A DNA stretch of 64,000 bases from Helicobacter pylori (GCF_001653475.1 NZ_CP011487.1:682001-746000), one strand, 5' to 3'; positions 46,544 to 56,247 are shown, counted from the stretch's first letter. Numbers and translations are program-made. The notes: generated by a model not told the origin, from the sequence alone.

Positions 46544-47845
46544 ATGTTTGGGAATAAGCAGTTGCAACTTCAAATCAGTCAAAAAGATTCTGAAATTACG
46601 GAGTTAAAAAAAGAAATCAATCTCTATCAAAACCTTTTAAATTTGTGCTTGCATGAAGGTTTTGTAGGCATTAAAAACAATAAAGTCGTTTTTAAGAGTG
46701 GGAATCTTGCAAGCTTAAACAATTTAGAAGAACAAAGCGTTCATTTTAAAGAAAATGCAGAGAGCGTTAATTTACAAGGGGTTTCTTATGCTTTAAAAAG
46801 CCAAAATATTGATGGCGTGCAGTATTTTTCCTTGGCTAAACAAGCAGGTTGTGTGGGGGAATACCATAAAAATGATTTGTTTAAGACTTTTTGTGCGAGC
46901 TTAAAAGAGGGCTTAGAGAACGCGCAAGAAAGCATGCAGTATTTCCATCAAGAAACAGGCTTGCTCTTAAATGCGGCTAAAAATGGCGAAGAGCATTCTG
47001 CTGAAGGATTAGCGACCGTTAATAAAACGGGTCAAGACATTGAATCGCTTTATGAAAAGATGCAAAACGCCACTTCGTTAGCGGACTCCCTCAACCAACG
47101 GAGCAATGAAATCACTCAAGTCATTTCTTTGATTGATGATATTGCAGAACAAACCAATCTGTTAGCCCTAAATGCCGCTATTGAGGCCGCACGAGCGGGC
47201 GAGCATGGGAGAGGGTTTGCGGTGGTGGCTGATGAGGTGAGAAAACTCGCTGAAAAAACCCAAAAAGCCACTAAAGAAATCGCCGTTGTCGTTAAAAGCA
47301 TGCAACAAGAAGCGAACGATATTCAAACCAATACCCACGATATTAATTCTATTGTAGGCTCTATTAAGGGCGATGTAGAAGAGCTTAAATCCACCGTAAA
47401 AAATAACATGATTGTCGCACAAGCGGCAAAATACACCATCTACAATATCAATAACCGGGTGTTTTGCGGTTTGGCCAAACTTGACCATGTGGTCTTTAAA
47501 AACAATCTTTATGGCATGGTTTTTGGTCTCAACTCCTTTGACATTACCAGCCATAAGAATTGCCGCTTAGGCAAATGGTATTATGAGGGCGCAGGCAAAG
47601 AGAATTTTTCCAACACTTCAGGCTATAGAGCTTTAGAAAGCCACCATGCGAGCGTGCATACTGAAGCTAATGATTTGGTTAAAGCCGTTCAAGAAGACCA
47701 CATTACCGATTCAAAATACCTAGAGCATAAAGTGCATTTAATGGAAGATAGTGCTAAACATGTTAAAGAAAATATTGATAAGATGTTTTACGAAAAACAA
47801 GACGAACTCAATAAAATCATTGAAAAAATTCAAAAAGGTGAATGA
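46544..47845 (+). CDS. tlpD: Cytoplasmic chemoreceptor TlpD
   Basis: TlpD is the soluble receptor of H. pylori that reports energy state and oxidative stress to CheA and CheW. The 433-residue protein has no transmembrane span. An N-terminal coiled coil is followed by the receptor signalling tip ([19 protein letters not shown], about residues 203-221). The C-terminal CZB zinc-binding domain has its H and C ligands in [10 protein letters not shown] (about 312), [11 protein letters not shown] (about 343) and HHASVH (about 366). The stop is 22 bases before bioF. Confidence 0.96.
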   Translation: MFGNKQLQLQISQKDSEITELKKEINLYQNLLNLCLHEGFVGIKNNKVVFKSGNLASLNNLEEQSVHFKENAESVNLQGVSYALKSQNIDGVQYFSLAKQAGCVGEYHKNDLFKTFCASLKEGLENAQESMQYFHQETGLLLNAAKNGEEHSAEGLATVNKTGQDIESLYEKMQNATSLADSLNQRSNEITQVISLIDDIAEQTNLLALNAAIEAARAGEHGRGFAVVADEVRKLAEKTQKATKEIAVVVKSMQQEANDIQTNTHDINSIVGSIKGDVEELKSTVKNNMIVAQAAKYTIYNINNRVFCGLAKLDHVVFKNNLYGMVFGLNSFDITSHKNCRLGKWYYEGAGKENFSNTSGYRALESHHASVHTEANDLVKAVQEDHITDSKYLEHKVHLMEDSAKHVKENIDKMFYEKQDELNKIIEKIQKGE

Positions 47846-47867
47846 TTTCATTCAATGAAGTGTTTTT

Positions 47868-48989
47868 ATGTTTTCTAAATCTTTAGAAGCCCTACACCAT
47901 GCCAAACGATACCGCAAAAGAGAGTTGTTTGACCCTTTATTAAAGGATTACGCTTCTAATGATTATTTGGGTTTGAGCGTTAAAAAAGGCTTGCTTGAAA
48001 ACGCTTTCAATAAGCTCCAAGTCTTTGAAGCTCATTCCCCCAAGGCTTCCATGCTAGTGAATGGCTACCACCCTTTGCATGCAGAATTAGAAGAACGATT
48101 AGCGGGTTTGTTGGGGTTTGAAAGCGCTCTTTTAGTGGGGAGTGGTTTTTTGGGTAATCTGGCTTTAATAGACACCCTTTTAGTCAAAAACGCTCTCTTA
48201 TTCATGGACGAACACTACCATGCAAGCGGGATTTTTAGCATCAAAGCGAAACCTGATCAAGTGGTTTTTTTCTCGCACAACGACGCTAAAGATTTACAAC
48301 AAAAACTCTTTAACGCCCCTAAAAATAAACTCAAATTCATAGCCATTGAAGGGGTTTATTCTATGGATGCGAGTATCGCTCCCTATGATTTTTATGCAAT
48401 CACTCAAGAGATTCCTAACGCTTTTTTAATCGTTGATGAAGCCCATAGTTTTGGGACTATCGGCGAGAATTTGTTGGGTTTTTTAGAATATTATCGCATC
48501 CAAGAAAGAGACAAAATCATTAAGCTCAGCACTTTCTCTAAAGCGCTTGCGAGCTATGGAGCGTGTATTTTAGCCCCTTTACAAATCATAGAGTTTTTAA
48601 TCAACCGCGCTAAAAGCGTGATTTACACCACCGCTTTAAGCCTGTTAGACACCGCTTTAACTTTGGTCCATTTAGAATACTTTATCGCACAAAAACAAGA
48701 ATTAAAAAACGAGCTTAGCCAACACCAACAGATTATTTTTGAAACCTTAGGCATTAGAACGCCCACAGGATTTTTCACTTTAGAATTTGAAAACAATCTT
48801 GCTCTTTTAAACGCCCATCATTTTTTGAAAGAAAAGGGGTTTTTAGTAGGAGCTATCCGCCCCCCCACGGTTTCTAAACCCCTTTTACGCATCTCTTTAT
48901 CTCTCAAAAACAGCTTAAAAGATACCAAAGAGCTTGCAAACACCCTTTTAGATTATTTTAAAATACAATCTTCTTTTAAGAGTGGTTAA
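47868..48989 (+). CDS. bioF: 8-amino-7-oxononanoate synthase-like aminotransferase (BioF/Kbl family)
   Basis: The 373-residue alpha-oxoamine synthase has the PLP lysine in LSTFSKALASYG near residue 224, and FLIVDEAHSFGTIGE near 190. It is annotated as Kbl or BioF in different strains; the family also makes 2-amino-3-ketobutyrate. The biotin role (condensing pimeloyl with alanine) is the likelier one given no threonine dehydrogenase nearby, but specificity cannot be read from the sequence. Its stop is directly followed by the pbp1A ATG with no gap. Confidence 0.85.
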   Translation: MFSKSLEALHHAKRYRKRELFDPLLKDYASNDYLGLSVKKGLLENAFNKLQVFEAHSPKASMLVNGYHPLHAELEERLAGLLGFESALLVGSGFLGNLALIDTLLVKNALLFMDEHYHASGIFSIKAKPDQVVFFSHNDAKDLQQKLFNAPKNKLKFIAIEGVYSMDASIAPYDFYAITQEIPNAFLIVDEAHSFGTIGENLLGFLEYYRIQERDKIIKLSTFSKALASYGACILAPLQIIEFLINRAKSVIYTTALSLLDTALTLVHLEYFIAQKQELKNELSQHQQIIFETLGIRTPTGFFTLEFENNLALLNAHHFLKEKGFLVGAIRPPTVSKPLLRISLSLKNSLKDTKELANTLLDYFKIQSSFKSG

Positions 48990-50969
48990 ATGCTAAAAAA
49001 GATTTTTTATGGCTTTATCGTTTTATTTTTAATTATCGTAGGGTTATTAGCCATTCTTATCGCTCAAGTTTGGGTGACTACAGATAAGGATATTGCCAAA
49101 ATTAAAGATTATCGCCCGGGCGTCGCTTCACAGATTTTAGACAGAAAAGGGCGTTTGATCGCTAATATTTATGATAAAGAATTCCGTTTTTATGCGCGTT
49201 TTGAAGAAATTCCCCCACGATTTGTTGAAAGCCTTTTAGCGGTAGAAGACACCCTCTTTTTTGAACATGGGGGGATCAATTTAGATGCTATCATGCGCGC
49301 TATGATTAGAAACGCTCAAAGCGGTCGTTACACCGAGGGGGGTAGCACCCTGACCCAACAACTCGTTAAAAACATGGTGCTCACACGAGAAAAAACCCTA
49401 ACCCGAAAACTCAAAGAAGCTATCATTTCTTTACGCATTGAAAAAGTCTTAAGCAAAGAAGACATTTTAGAGCGCTATCTGAACCAAACTTTTTTTGGGC
49501 ATGGGTATTATGGCGTCAAAACCGCAAGTTTAGGGTATTTTAAAAAACCCCTTGACAAACTCACGCTTAAAGAAATCACCATGTTAGTCGCCTTACCTAG
49601 GGCTCCCAGTTTTTATGACCCTACTAAAAATTTAGAATTTTCACTTTCTAGGGCTAATGATATTTTAAGGCGGTTGTATTCTTTAGGTTGGATTTCTTCT
49701 AACGAGCTCAAATCCGCTCTCAATGAAGTGCCAATCGTCTATAACCAAACTTCCACGCAAAATATCGCTCCCTATGTCGTGGATGAAGTGTTGAAACAAT
49801 TGGATCAATTAGACGGGTTAAAAACTCAAGGCTATACCATAAAGCTCACGATAGATTTGGATTACCAACGCTTAGCGTTAGAGTCCTTGCGTTTTGGGCA
49901 TCAAAAAACCTTAGAAAAAATCGCTAAAGAAAAGCCAAAAACTAACGCATCTAATGAATATGAAGACAACTTAAACGCCAGCATGATAGTTACAGACACG
50001 AGCACCGGTAAGATTTTAGCTTTAGTGGGGGGGATTGATTATAAAAAAAGCGCTTTCAATCGCGCCACGCAAGCCAAACGGCAGTTTGGGAGCGCGATCA
50101 AGCCTTTTGTGTATCAAATCGCTTTTGATAATGGCTATTCCACGACTTCCAAAATCCCTGATACCGCACGAAATTTTGAAAATGGCAATTATAGCAAAAA
50201 CAGCGAACAAAACCACGCATGGCACCCTAGCAATTATTCTCGCAAGTTTTTAGGGCTTGTAACCTTACAAGAAGCTTTGAGCCATTCGTTAAATCTAGCC
50301 ACGATCAATTTAAGCGATCAGCTTGGCTTTGAAAAAATTTACCAATCTTTAAGCGATATGGGGTTTAAAAACCTCCCTAAAGACTTGTCTATTGTGTTAG
50401 GGAGCTTTGCTATCTCACCGATTGAAGCGGCTGAAAAGTATTCTTTATTTTCTAATTACGGCACTATGCTCAAACCCATGCTCATTGAAAGCATCGCTAA
50501 CCAACAAAACGAAGTCAAAACTTTCGCGCCCATTGAAACCAAAAAGATCACCACCAAAGAACAGGCTTTTTTAACCCTTTCAGCGCTGATGAATGCGGTA
50601 GAAAATGGCACAGGGAGTTTGGCTCGCATTAAAGGCTTAGAAATTGCCGGTAAAACCGGAACTTCTAACAACAATATTGATGCTTGGTTCATTGGTTTTA
50701 CCCCCACCTTACAAAGCGTGATCTGGTTTGGGAGAGATGATAACACGCCTATTGGCAAAGGAGCGACAGGAGGCGTTGTGAGTGCACCTGTGTATTCGTA
50801 TTTCATGCGTAACATTCTAAGCATTGAACCTTCTTTAAAAAGAAAGTTTGATGTCCCCAAAGGCTTGCGTAAAGAAATCGTGGATAAAATCCCCTACTAC
50901 TCAACCCCTAATTCCATCACCCCCACTCCCAAAAGAACAGACGATAGCGAAGAACCCTTATTGTTCTAA
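48990..50969 (+). CDS. pbp1A: Bifunctional penicillin-binding protein 1A
   Basis: PBP1A polymerises and cross-links peptidoglycan; substitutions in it are the main cause of amoxicillin resistance in H. pylori. The 659-residue protein has an N-terminal membrane anchor (about 5-25), a GT51 transglycosylase domain with EDTLFFEHGGIN near residue 84 and GGSTLTQQL near 118, and a transpeptidase domain. The active-site serine is in SAIK near residue 368, with SHSLN and AGKTGTS as the second and third motifs. No truncation is seen. Confidence 0.96.
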   Translation: MLKKIFYGFIVLFLIIVGLLAILIAQVWVTTDKDIAKIKDYRPGVASQILDRKGRLIANIYDKEFRFYARFEEIPPRFVESLLAVEDTLFFEHGGINLDAIMRAMIRNAQSGRYTEGGSTLTQQLVKNMVLTREKTLTRKLKEAIISLRIEKVLSKEDILERYLNQTFFGHGYYGVKTASLGYFKKPLDKLTLKEITMLVALPRAPSFYDPTKNLEFSLSRANDILRRLYSLGWISSNELKSALNEVPIVYNQTSTQNIAPYVVDEVLKQLDQLDGLKTQGYTIKLTIDLDYQRLALESLRFGHQKTLEKIAKEKPKTNASNEYEDNLNASMIVTDTSTGKILALVGGIDYKKSAFNRATQAKRQFGSAIKPFVYQIAFDNGYSTTSKIPDTARNFENGNYSKNSEQNHAWHPSNYSRKFLGLVTLQEALSHSLNLATINLSDQLGFEKIYQSLSDMGFKNLPKDLSIVLGSFAISPIEAAEKYSLFSNYGTMLKPMLIESIANQQNEVKTFAPIETKKITTKEQAFLTLSALMNAVENGTGSLARIKGLEIAGKTGTSNNNIDAWFIGFTPTLQSVIWFGRDDNTPIGKGATGGVVSAPVYSYFMRNILSIEPSLKRKFDVPKGLRKEIVDKIPYYSTPNSITPTPKRTDDSEEPLLF

Positions 50970-50971
50970 GC

Positions 50972-51550
50972 CTACATGGCTATAGGGACTTTAATATCCC
51001 CATAATTGATAGAATCTTTAAAGATTTCTTCCACTTTAGAAATAAGGATACTCACCGCTTGATTGTCTAATGCCATTTTATGCAACCCTTCGCTCAAAGC
51101 GTCCTTATCAAAAGAACGCGCACGCACTAACGCAAACACTTCCTCATTGTTAGGATTGATATAAATTCCTAAACGATCCACATTCATCAAGCTGTCATAA
51201 ATGGGCTGTGTCATTTGAATAAACATTTCATTAGTGATCTTTTGCTTGATGCGATTGGATTTGGAAAGGTAAGCCTCTTTGAGTTTATGCACAATATTTT
51301 GCGCCACTCTTATTGTCGCTCTTTTGGTAGCGATTTTCTCTATCTCTTCAGTTTTCTTACCATCCACAATGTGCGAGCTATCCACCCCTTGCGTGATATA
51401 CTGACTGCGATTTTGCAACATCCAATAAGGCACATCTTGTAAAAAAGAATTCCTTTGTGAAGTGTTTGGGCAAGTGCAGGCCTGCAACATCAAAACACCC
51501 AATCCGCATAAAACCAATTGCTTGCTTTTTAAAAAAGATTTTTCTAACAC
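50972..51550 (-). CDS. TNF-alpha-inducing protein Tip-alpha
   Basis: Tip-alpha is a secreted H. pylori protein that enters gastric cells, binds nucleolin and induces TNF-alpha. From GTG 51550, which has AGGGGA in front, it is 192 residues, the usual length; an upstream start at 51610 adds an implausible tail. A signal peptide (LCGLGVLMLQA) precedes the cysteines CTC that form the intermolecular disulfides of the active dimer. The mature part is mixed alpha/beta. It is convergent with pbp1A, two bases apart. By position it is HP0596. Confidence 0.92.
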   Translation of the reverse strand: MLEKSFLKSKQLVLCGLGVLMLQACTCPNTSQRNSFLQDVPYWMLQNRSQYITQGVDSSHIVDGKKTEEIEKIATKRATIRVAQNIVHKLKEAYLSKSNRIKQKITNEMFIQMTQPIYDSLMNVDRLGIYINPNNEEVFALVRARSFDKDALSEGLHKMALDNQAVSILISKVEEIFKDSINYGDIKVPIAM

Positions 51551-51673
51551 GCTATCCCCTTTGATTTTGATTTTACAGAGTGTAACATAAATCTTTAAGA
51601 TTTTAAACAATAATTAGGTAAAAAATAAAAAAAATAAAATGATTGAAACTTTATTTAAAAATCAACACGCAGT

Positions 51674-51991
51674 TACGCATTAGAATAAGCCGGGTTCTGT
51701 CAATGGATGGCCATTTATCTGGGAAATATTTTGCAATATTCCTCAAGCGAAGCGTGTATCAATTTAGACTTACCATGCGCTTCTTGCTACAAATTGGGTT
51801 TGCCCAAACAAGCTAAATCGCTTTAGCTCTGGTGGGCTCTTACCCCACCCTTTCACCCTTACCTTAAAAAGGCGGTTTGCTTTCTGTGGCACTTTCCCTT
51901 AGCTTGCGCTAGCCATCCGTTAGATGGAATTTTGTCTAATGTAGCCCGGACTTTCCTCTATTCTAAAATAGCGACCATCTTCTAATGCGTT
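51674..51991 (-). ncRNA. rnpB: RNase P RNA (M1-type)
   Basis: The catalytic RNA of RNase P matures the 5' ends of tRNAs. On the minus strand the 5' end ACGCATTAGAA pairs with TTCTAATGCGT at the 3' end as helix P1 (plus 51980-51990 and 51675-51685). The diagnostic block GAGGAAAGTCCGGGCT follows near the start, and AGAACCCGGCTTA closes the 3' end. GGGTGAAAGGGTGGGGTAAGAGCCCACC is the conserved P8-P11 core. Ends are set by P1 and may be off by a few bases. A -10-like TAATAT lies just upstream on the minus strand. Confidence 0.93.
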
Positions 51992-52023
51992 AATATATTA
52001 GAAAAAAGTAGCTTTAAAAGAGT

Positions 52024-53496
52024 TTAAAAATTAAGGGTATAGAGAATATTTTTATTATTCTCATAGCTCACAAGGATAAGCTCATTATCCCTAAACCCTC
52101 CAGCACTGATATTTTTAATCTCTTTAGGCAAGCCATAAACTTCAAGGATCTCTTCTTTTGTAGGGTCTATGACTAAAAGCGTGTTAAATTCCTTACTGAA
52201 CGCATAAAGCTTATTATCCTTTAAAGCTAGCGCGCTGATAACCAACTCGCCCAGTTTCCTTTTTTCTTTAAGCTTGGCATTGCCCAGTTCAAGTAAAAAC
52301 TCCCCATGCACTTGTTTGTCGCTATTAAGCATGGAGATGATAATCAAATCCTTATAACGCTTGTTAGGAGCGCTGATCAAATAAGTGAATTTAGCCCCTC
52401 TTCTTGCAGCGCTAACATAATAGTTTTTCGCCCTAGAAGTTTTCAAGCGGCTGCGTTCCACTTCATCAAAAGAGTTAGCCCCTTCCAAAAAATAAGGGAA
52501 GTTTTTAAGCGCGTTAGCGTTTTTGTTAGGCGTGATTTCTGCACTCGTTTTATTGTTGCCCATGATCACAATGTTGTCATCTTCATTAAAATCCGCCCCC
52601 ACGAACGACCCCACCGTCGCGCTATAATAGCTATCTAGCACCATATGGCTGTGAATGGTTTTTAAATCGTTACCCACAAGATAAAGGCCTTGGTTTTCTG
52701 TGGTAAGGATCGCCTTATCTTCATTGAAACTCAAATCTGTGATCGCTCCGTTCAGTTTTAAAAAAAGCTCTTCTTTTTTTTCAATCTTCAACGCTTTTGT
52801 AATTTCTAAAGGCGAATGCTCATAATCATTATCTTTAGGCAAAGCGCTCAATTTCAAAGGCTCACCCACATCTCTTCTGCCCAAAACGCTTCTTGGGAAT
52901 TTTGAATGATTCCAATTTTCCATAGACCAGACAGATTCTTTCAAATTCCAAGAAAAACGCACCGGACTGCTTTGCCCTATGTAAGGGAAAGGCCCGGTAG
53001 AAAGAAACGCTTGCACGGCGTTAGAACCCACCACAATAAAGAAAATATAAAAAGCACTTTTTTGGAGCGTGTTTAATGAATGATCTTTAAAAAGTTGGGT
53101 ATTAGGGGCAAAAAAGAGCAACACCGCTAAAAGCACCACCACGCTAAAAAAGACAAAAAGCGCCCAAAACTGCGTGTGTAAGCCCAAAATAGGGAGCGCA
53201 AAGCCCTGCCCCACATCTTCTAAAGCATGGCTACCGGTATAATAAAAGCCCTCATATAACCCACTACCAGCCATGAGTAATAGCAAGGCGATGTATTTAG
53301 GCTTAAACCCAAAACGCACCACCAAAAGTGCCACAGCCCCTATTAAAATCATGTTGATGCGTAGCGCCCAGCAAAAAATACAAGGCGAATCTTTCAAAAC
53401 ATAGCCAAAATAAAAATTCGCCAAACCCACAGGAAAGATTAAAATCCCTAAAATCGCCAAAGAAAAAAGATTATAAAATCGGATTTCTTTATTCAT
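52024..53496 (-). CDS. dsbI: DsbI, DsbB-type thiol oxidase with C-terminal periplasmic domain
   Basis: DsbI reoxidises a periplasmic thiol oxidase, passing electrons to quinones. The 490-residue protein has five N-terminal hydrophobic spans, within about residues 1-175. DSPCIFCW carries the first active-site pair C39 and C42. No second classical cysteine pair in the following loop is evident in the same position as in DsbB. The C-terminal half (about 200-490) is a beta-rich, probably propeller-like periplasmic domain. GGAGG and the upstream dba stop lie right before the ATG, so translation is coupled to dba. By position it is HP0595. Confidence 0.88.
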   Translation of the reverse strand: MNKEIRFYNLFSLAILGILIFPVGLANFYFGYVLKDSPCIFCWALRINMILIGAVALLVVRFGFKPKYIALLLLMAGSGLYEGFYYTGSHALEDVGQGFALPILGLHTQFWALFVFFSVVVLLAVLLFFAPNTQLFKDHSLNTLQKSAFYIFFIVVGSNAVQAFLSTGPFPYIGQSSPVRFSWNLKESVWSMENWNHSKFPRSVLGRRDVGEPLKLSALPKDNDYEHSPLEITKALKIEKKEELFLKLNGAITDLSFNEDKAILTTENQGLYLVGNDLKTIHSHMVLDSYYSATVGSFVGADFNEDDNIVIMGNNKTSAEITPNKNANALKNFPYFLEGANSFDEVERSRLKTSRAKNYYVSAARRGAKFTYLISAPNKRYKDLIIISMLNSDKQVHGEFLLELGNAKLKEKRKLGELVISALALKDNKLYAFSKEFNTLLVIDPTKEEILEVYGLPKEIKNISAGGFRDNELILVSYENNKNILYTLNF

Positions 53497-53504
53497 GTAT
53501 CCTC

Positions 53505-53669
53505 CTATAAATTCATATTAGGCAAAACGCTAGAGCTGTGGCCTATAAAAATAATAAGCTCCATCAACCACACCACAATCAAAATCCCAAACGCCCAATT
53601 TTCTTTTTCAGGCTTTTTAAACGCTATCAAAACAGCGGCTAGACTTAGAATCAGTCCTAAAAACTCCAT
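53505..53669 (-). CDS. dba: Dba, small membrane protein coupled to dsbI
   Basis: This 54-residue protein (beginning MEFLGLILSLAAVLIAFKKP) consists of two hydrophobic spans (about 4-17 and 27-44) joined by a charged loop KKPEKENW. It is the small gene upstream of dsbI known in epsilonproteobacteria. Its TAG is embedded in the GGAGG ribosome site of dsbI, eight bases before the dsbI ATG, which is the classic sign of translational coupling. The molecular role is unknown; a requirement for normal dsbI expression is the described function. Confidence 0.8.
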   Translation of the reverse strand: MEFLGLILSLAAVLIAFKKPEKENWAFGILIVVWLMELIIFIGHSSSVLPNMNL

Positions 53670-53738
53670 GCTATTCCTTAAAATTTTCGTAACATTATAC
53701 CCAAAAACAAACTATTGGATAAATAAAAAATATCTAGT

Positions 53739-53786
53739 GGATAACTTTTGAGAGAATTATTTTAAGGGAGAAAGCCCTAGTTATCC
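53739..53786. repeat. Inverted repeat downstream of the HAD-type gene
   Basis: GGATAACT (53739-53746) and AGTTATCC (53779-53786) are exact inverted repeats around an inner AGGG/CCCT hairpin (about 53765-53778). Most of the element lies in the gap before the HAD-type gene stop, upstream of dba. It could be a terminator or a footprint of the insertion of that gene. Confidence 0.45.
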
Positions 53787-53811
53787 ATATTTGATTGAAA
53801 CAGAGCCAATT

Positions 53812-55634
53812 TTATGATTTCTTTTTTAACTTCCCATAGATTTTTTTAATTAGAGATAATATTTTAAACCATATCTCTTGCTTGTTTGTCCTAAGGCTTC
53901 TTTTTAATATGCCATAACTTTGTGAAGGTTTTAAAATACAAGACAATAAAGAAACATCGTTGCAAAACAAGGGCAGAGCGTCTTTATGCGTTGCATCTGG
54001 AAGAAAATAAATTTGTTTAAATTGCTCTTGATCTCGAATGCTAGGATGATCAATGAAGAAATTGACCCACTTTATCACATCATGAATGTCTAAAAAAATT
54101 TGACTTTCTTTAAAATATGAAGCATATCCAACAGCCCCTTCTACTATTTTTTCATAAGCTTTAGAGCGGTGTTTTTCGCAAGATGGAACATTTTTTTGAT
54201 AAATTGGAACGCCATTTTCTACATTTAAAATAGGGTATTCAGGACTTGTTAGCAAAAACTCCACAAAATCCCAATTATGAAAATAAATGGATTTAGGGTG
54301 TGAAAAAGGTAAGAAACTCACGCAATCATGATTTAAAATTCTTAAGAGATCCACATAGCATCCAAAAACTTCTTTATTCAAAGCTTTTTGTATTAACTCT
54401 TGCGAAGAATATCCCCAAGTAATCGTATCTACAATGGCGATATTTCTCTCTAAATTTGATGAAGACAAGTATTTTCTGTAATTATCTAAACATTTTCGTG
54501 CTAAACAGCGGCAATGTTCAAAGTTGCTATATATATATATGCTTGTTGGTTAGTGGTGATTTGCTTCTTTTTAACTTCTTCTTCGCCTTCTAAAATACGC
54601 AAAATTTCCAAACTCTCACCCTCTGTGACTTCTAAAAATACCGCTTTTTTTAAAATTCTGGGAGCATAGATATAAGTAGTTTTATATAAATTTGGATATA
54701 AAATATTAAAAATTTTTTGCAATAAATAACCATCTCGTGCAACAAACACTAAAGTATCAATATTTCTTTTATGAATCTCTTTATAGATAAACTGGCAATA
54801 AGCAACGGCTACAATTCCTGCCTGCACCACTCCCAAAAGAAACCAATAATCAAACTTTTCATATTTTTGAATATAATTTTTATAAAAAACGCATAAAGAT
54901 CCTAAAATAAAGCTTTGTGCAACACTAGTCGGATTAAATGTTTTGTATTTAGGAAAAATTTCTTCAAATTGCCTCAACACACTTTTTCTAACTAGCGTTG
55001 CTATACCTAAACTTTTAGGCATAGCGTCATCTGCCCAAAAATTATCACCAATATGCAACATTTGTGTGTGAGTAATATTTTCTTGTTTTAAAACATGTTT
55101 AAACAAATCTTTTGAATGTTTAGTAAGCATTATATGGCTACTAAGATAGAAATTTGTATAACCATCAAAACCCTTAGAAATTAAAATATCTTCAAGGACC
55201 TCTAAAGGTAAATACATATCTGATATAATAATCACTCTCTTATTGTTCTCTTTAGCGAAACGATAGAGTTCTAACATCTCTAAGTTTGGAATAAGCATCT
55301 CTTTTTCAGTGGCAATTTCTACTTCCTTATATGAATAAAACTCTTTTGGAATTTGATGATAAATTTCATCTAGAGTAATGTCTTGTTCTTTACTGATTTC
55401 TCTAGATTGCATTTCTGCTAGAATCCTTGCTTGACAAAAACCTTTAATATCATATTTAGTCTCAATATACAAAAATAAATCTGTGGGTTTAATGAAAGGT
55501 CTTAAAAGAAGGGTATCAAAAATATCAAAAGAAATCACATCGTATTTTAAAACCTCACTTTTTGCCTCATCTAAAAATTTGTACACACAATAATCCTTAT
55601 GTAAAATTTGAGCATTATAGAATTCTTTTTTCAA
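53812..55634 (-). CDS. HAD-superfamily protein of surface-polysaccharide type, phase-variable, off here
   Basis: Two minus-strand frames (54501-55634 and 53812-54468) form one protein of about 606 residues. The first half has the HAD motif I SFDIFDTLLL near residue 37, motif II IISDMYLP near 135, and GDNFWADD near 196 for motifs III/IV. The C-terminal half begins IAIVDTITWGYSSQ, resembling the DIGW segment of COG5610-type HAD proteins found in glycan loci. They join in frame at a (TA)6 run if one TA is lost. The region is A+T-richer than its neighbours and lies between dba-dsbI and oorC, where I recall a type III restriction-modification pair in 26695. Substrate unknown. Confidence 0.75.
54528..54540 (-). 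repeat. (TA)6 dinucleotide tract, phase-variation switch
   Basis: On the coding strand GCA is followed by six TA units and then GC. With six units translation ends at 54501. Five (or eight) units put AAC TTT GAA CAT in frame and open the second half of the HAD-type gene, with no stop between. This is the right position and spacing for slipped-strand switching. Confidence 0.8.
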
Positions 55635-55676
55635 AAATACAAGAAAAGGGGAAAAAACTATAACTAAAGAAATGAG

Positions 55677-55696
55677 ATAAGGGGTTACCCCCTTAT
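55677..55696. terminator. Hairpin at the end of the oor operon
   Basis: ATAAGGGG and CCCCTTAT form a perfect eight-base stem with a short loop that spans the oorC stop codon. The T-run is better on the plus strand (six T) than on the minus strand, so its terminator activity for oorC is uncertain. Confidence 0.45.
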
Positions 55697-56247
55697 TTTT
55701 TCAAAGCTTCTAAAGCATGTTTTTTACCAATTTCAAAGGCTTTTTTGTTCGTGTCAGCGACTTTTGCAGGGACTTTTTTAAGCATGGTGTCTAGCACGAT
55801 ATTTTCTTCTACGCATTTAGTAAGTTCCACGGTAATGGCTAACGCTACCACAGATTGTGTGATAATGTTACCCACTTCATCTTTAGCGATACTGATAATG
55901 GGGATTTTATAGATCTGGTATTTTTCTTCATCTTCTTTAGTGGGGGTTACCAGATTGGGATCAATGACAACGATACCGCCTTTTTTAATATCGCTTTTAA
56001 ACTGGTTGTAGCTGATTTGAGCGACTGAAAGCATGAAATCAATCTCGCCCTCTTTAGCGTAAGGGAAAATAATTTCATCTTTGTCTAGCAAAATATCCAC
56101 TTTAGTAGGCCCTCCACGCACTTGCGAAGTGTAAGTGGAAGTCTTAGTGCCATAGCCCCCACTCACAATCTTAGCTTCAGCCAAAATCTCCCCCGCTAAC
56201 AGCACGCCTTGCCCTCCAACGCCCGTAAATCGTAATTGCGCTTCCAT
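55693..56247 (-). CDS. oorC: 2-oxoglutarate:acceptor oxidoreductase gamma subunit OorC
   Basis: OorC is the small catalytic-domain-gamma subunit (184 residues) of the ferredoxin/flavodoxin-linked 2-oxoglutarate oxidoreductase that replaces 2-oxoglutarate dehydrogenase in H. pylori. GVGGQGVLLAGEILAEA near residue 10 and STYTSQVRGGP near 40 are family signatures. Its start shares a base with the oorB stop, so it is coupled. It ends the oorDABC operon. Confidence 0.95.
   Translation of the reverse strand: MEAQLRFTGVGGQGVLLAGEILAEAKIVSGGYGTKTSTYTSQVRGGPTKVDILLDKDEIIFPYAKEGEIDFMLSVAQISYNQFKSDIKKGGIVVIDPNLVTPTKEDEEKYQIYKIPIISIAKDEVGNIITQSVVALAITVELTKCVEENIVLDTMLKKVPAKVADTNKKAFEIGKKHALEALKK

Noticed and set aside
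51660..52020. Small coding gene in the gap before dsbI
   Set aside because: The gap is filled by RNase P RNA, with P1 pairing and the conserved GAGGAAAGTCCGGGCT block.
53812..55634. CRISPR array or prophage in the A+T-rich interval
   Set aside because: No spaced direct repeats, integrase or phage structural genes are present; only one split gene is seen.
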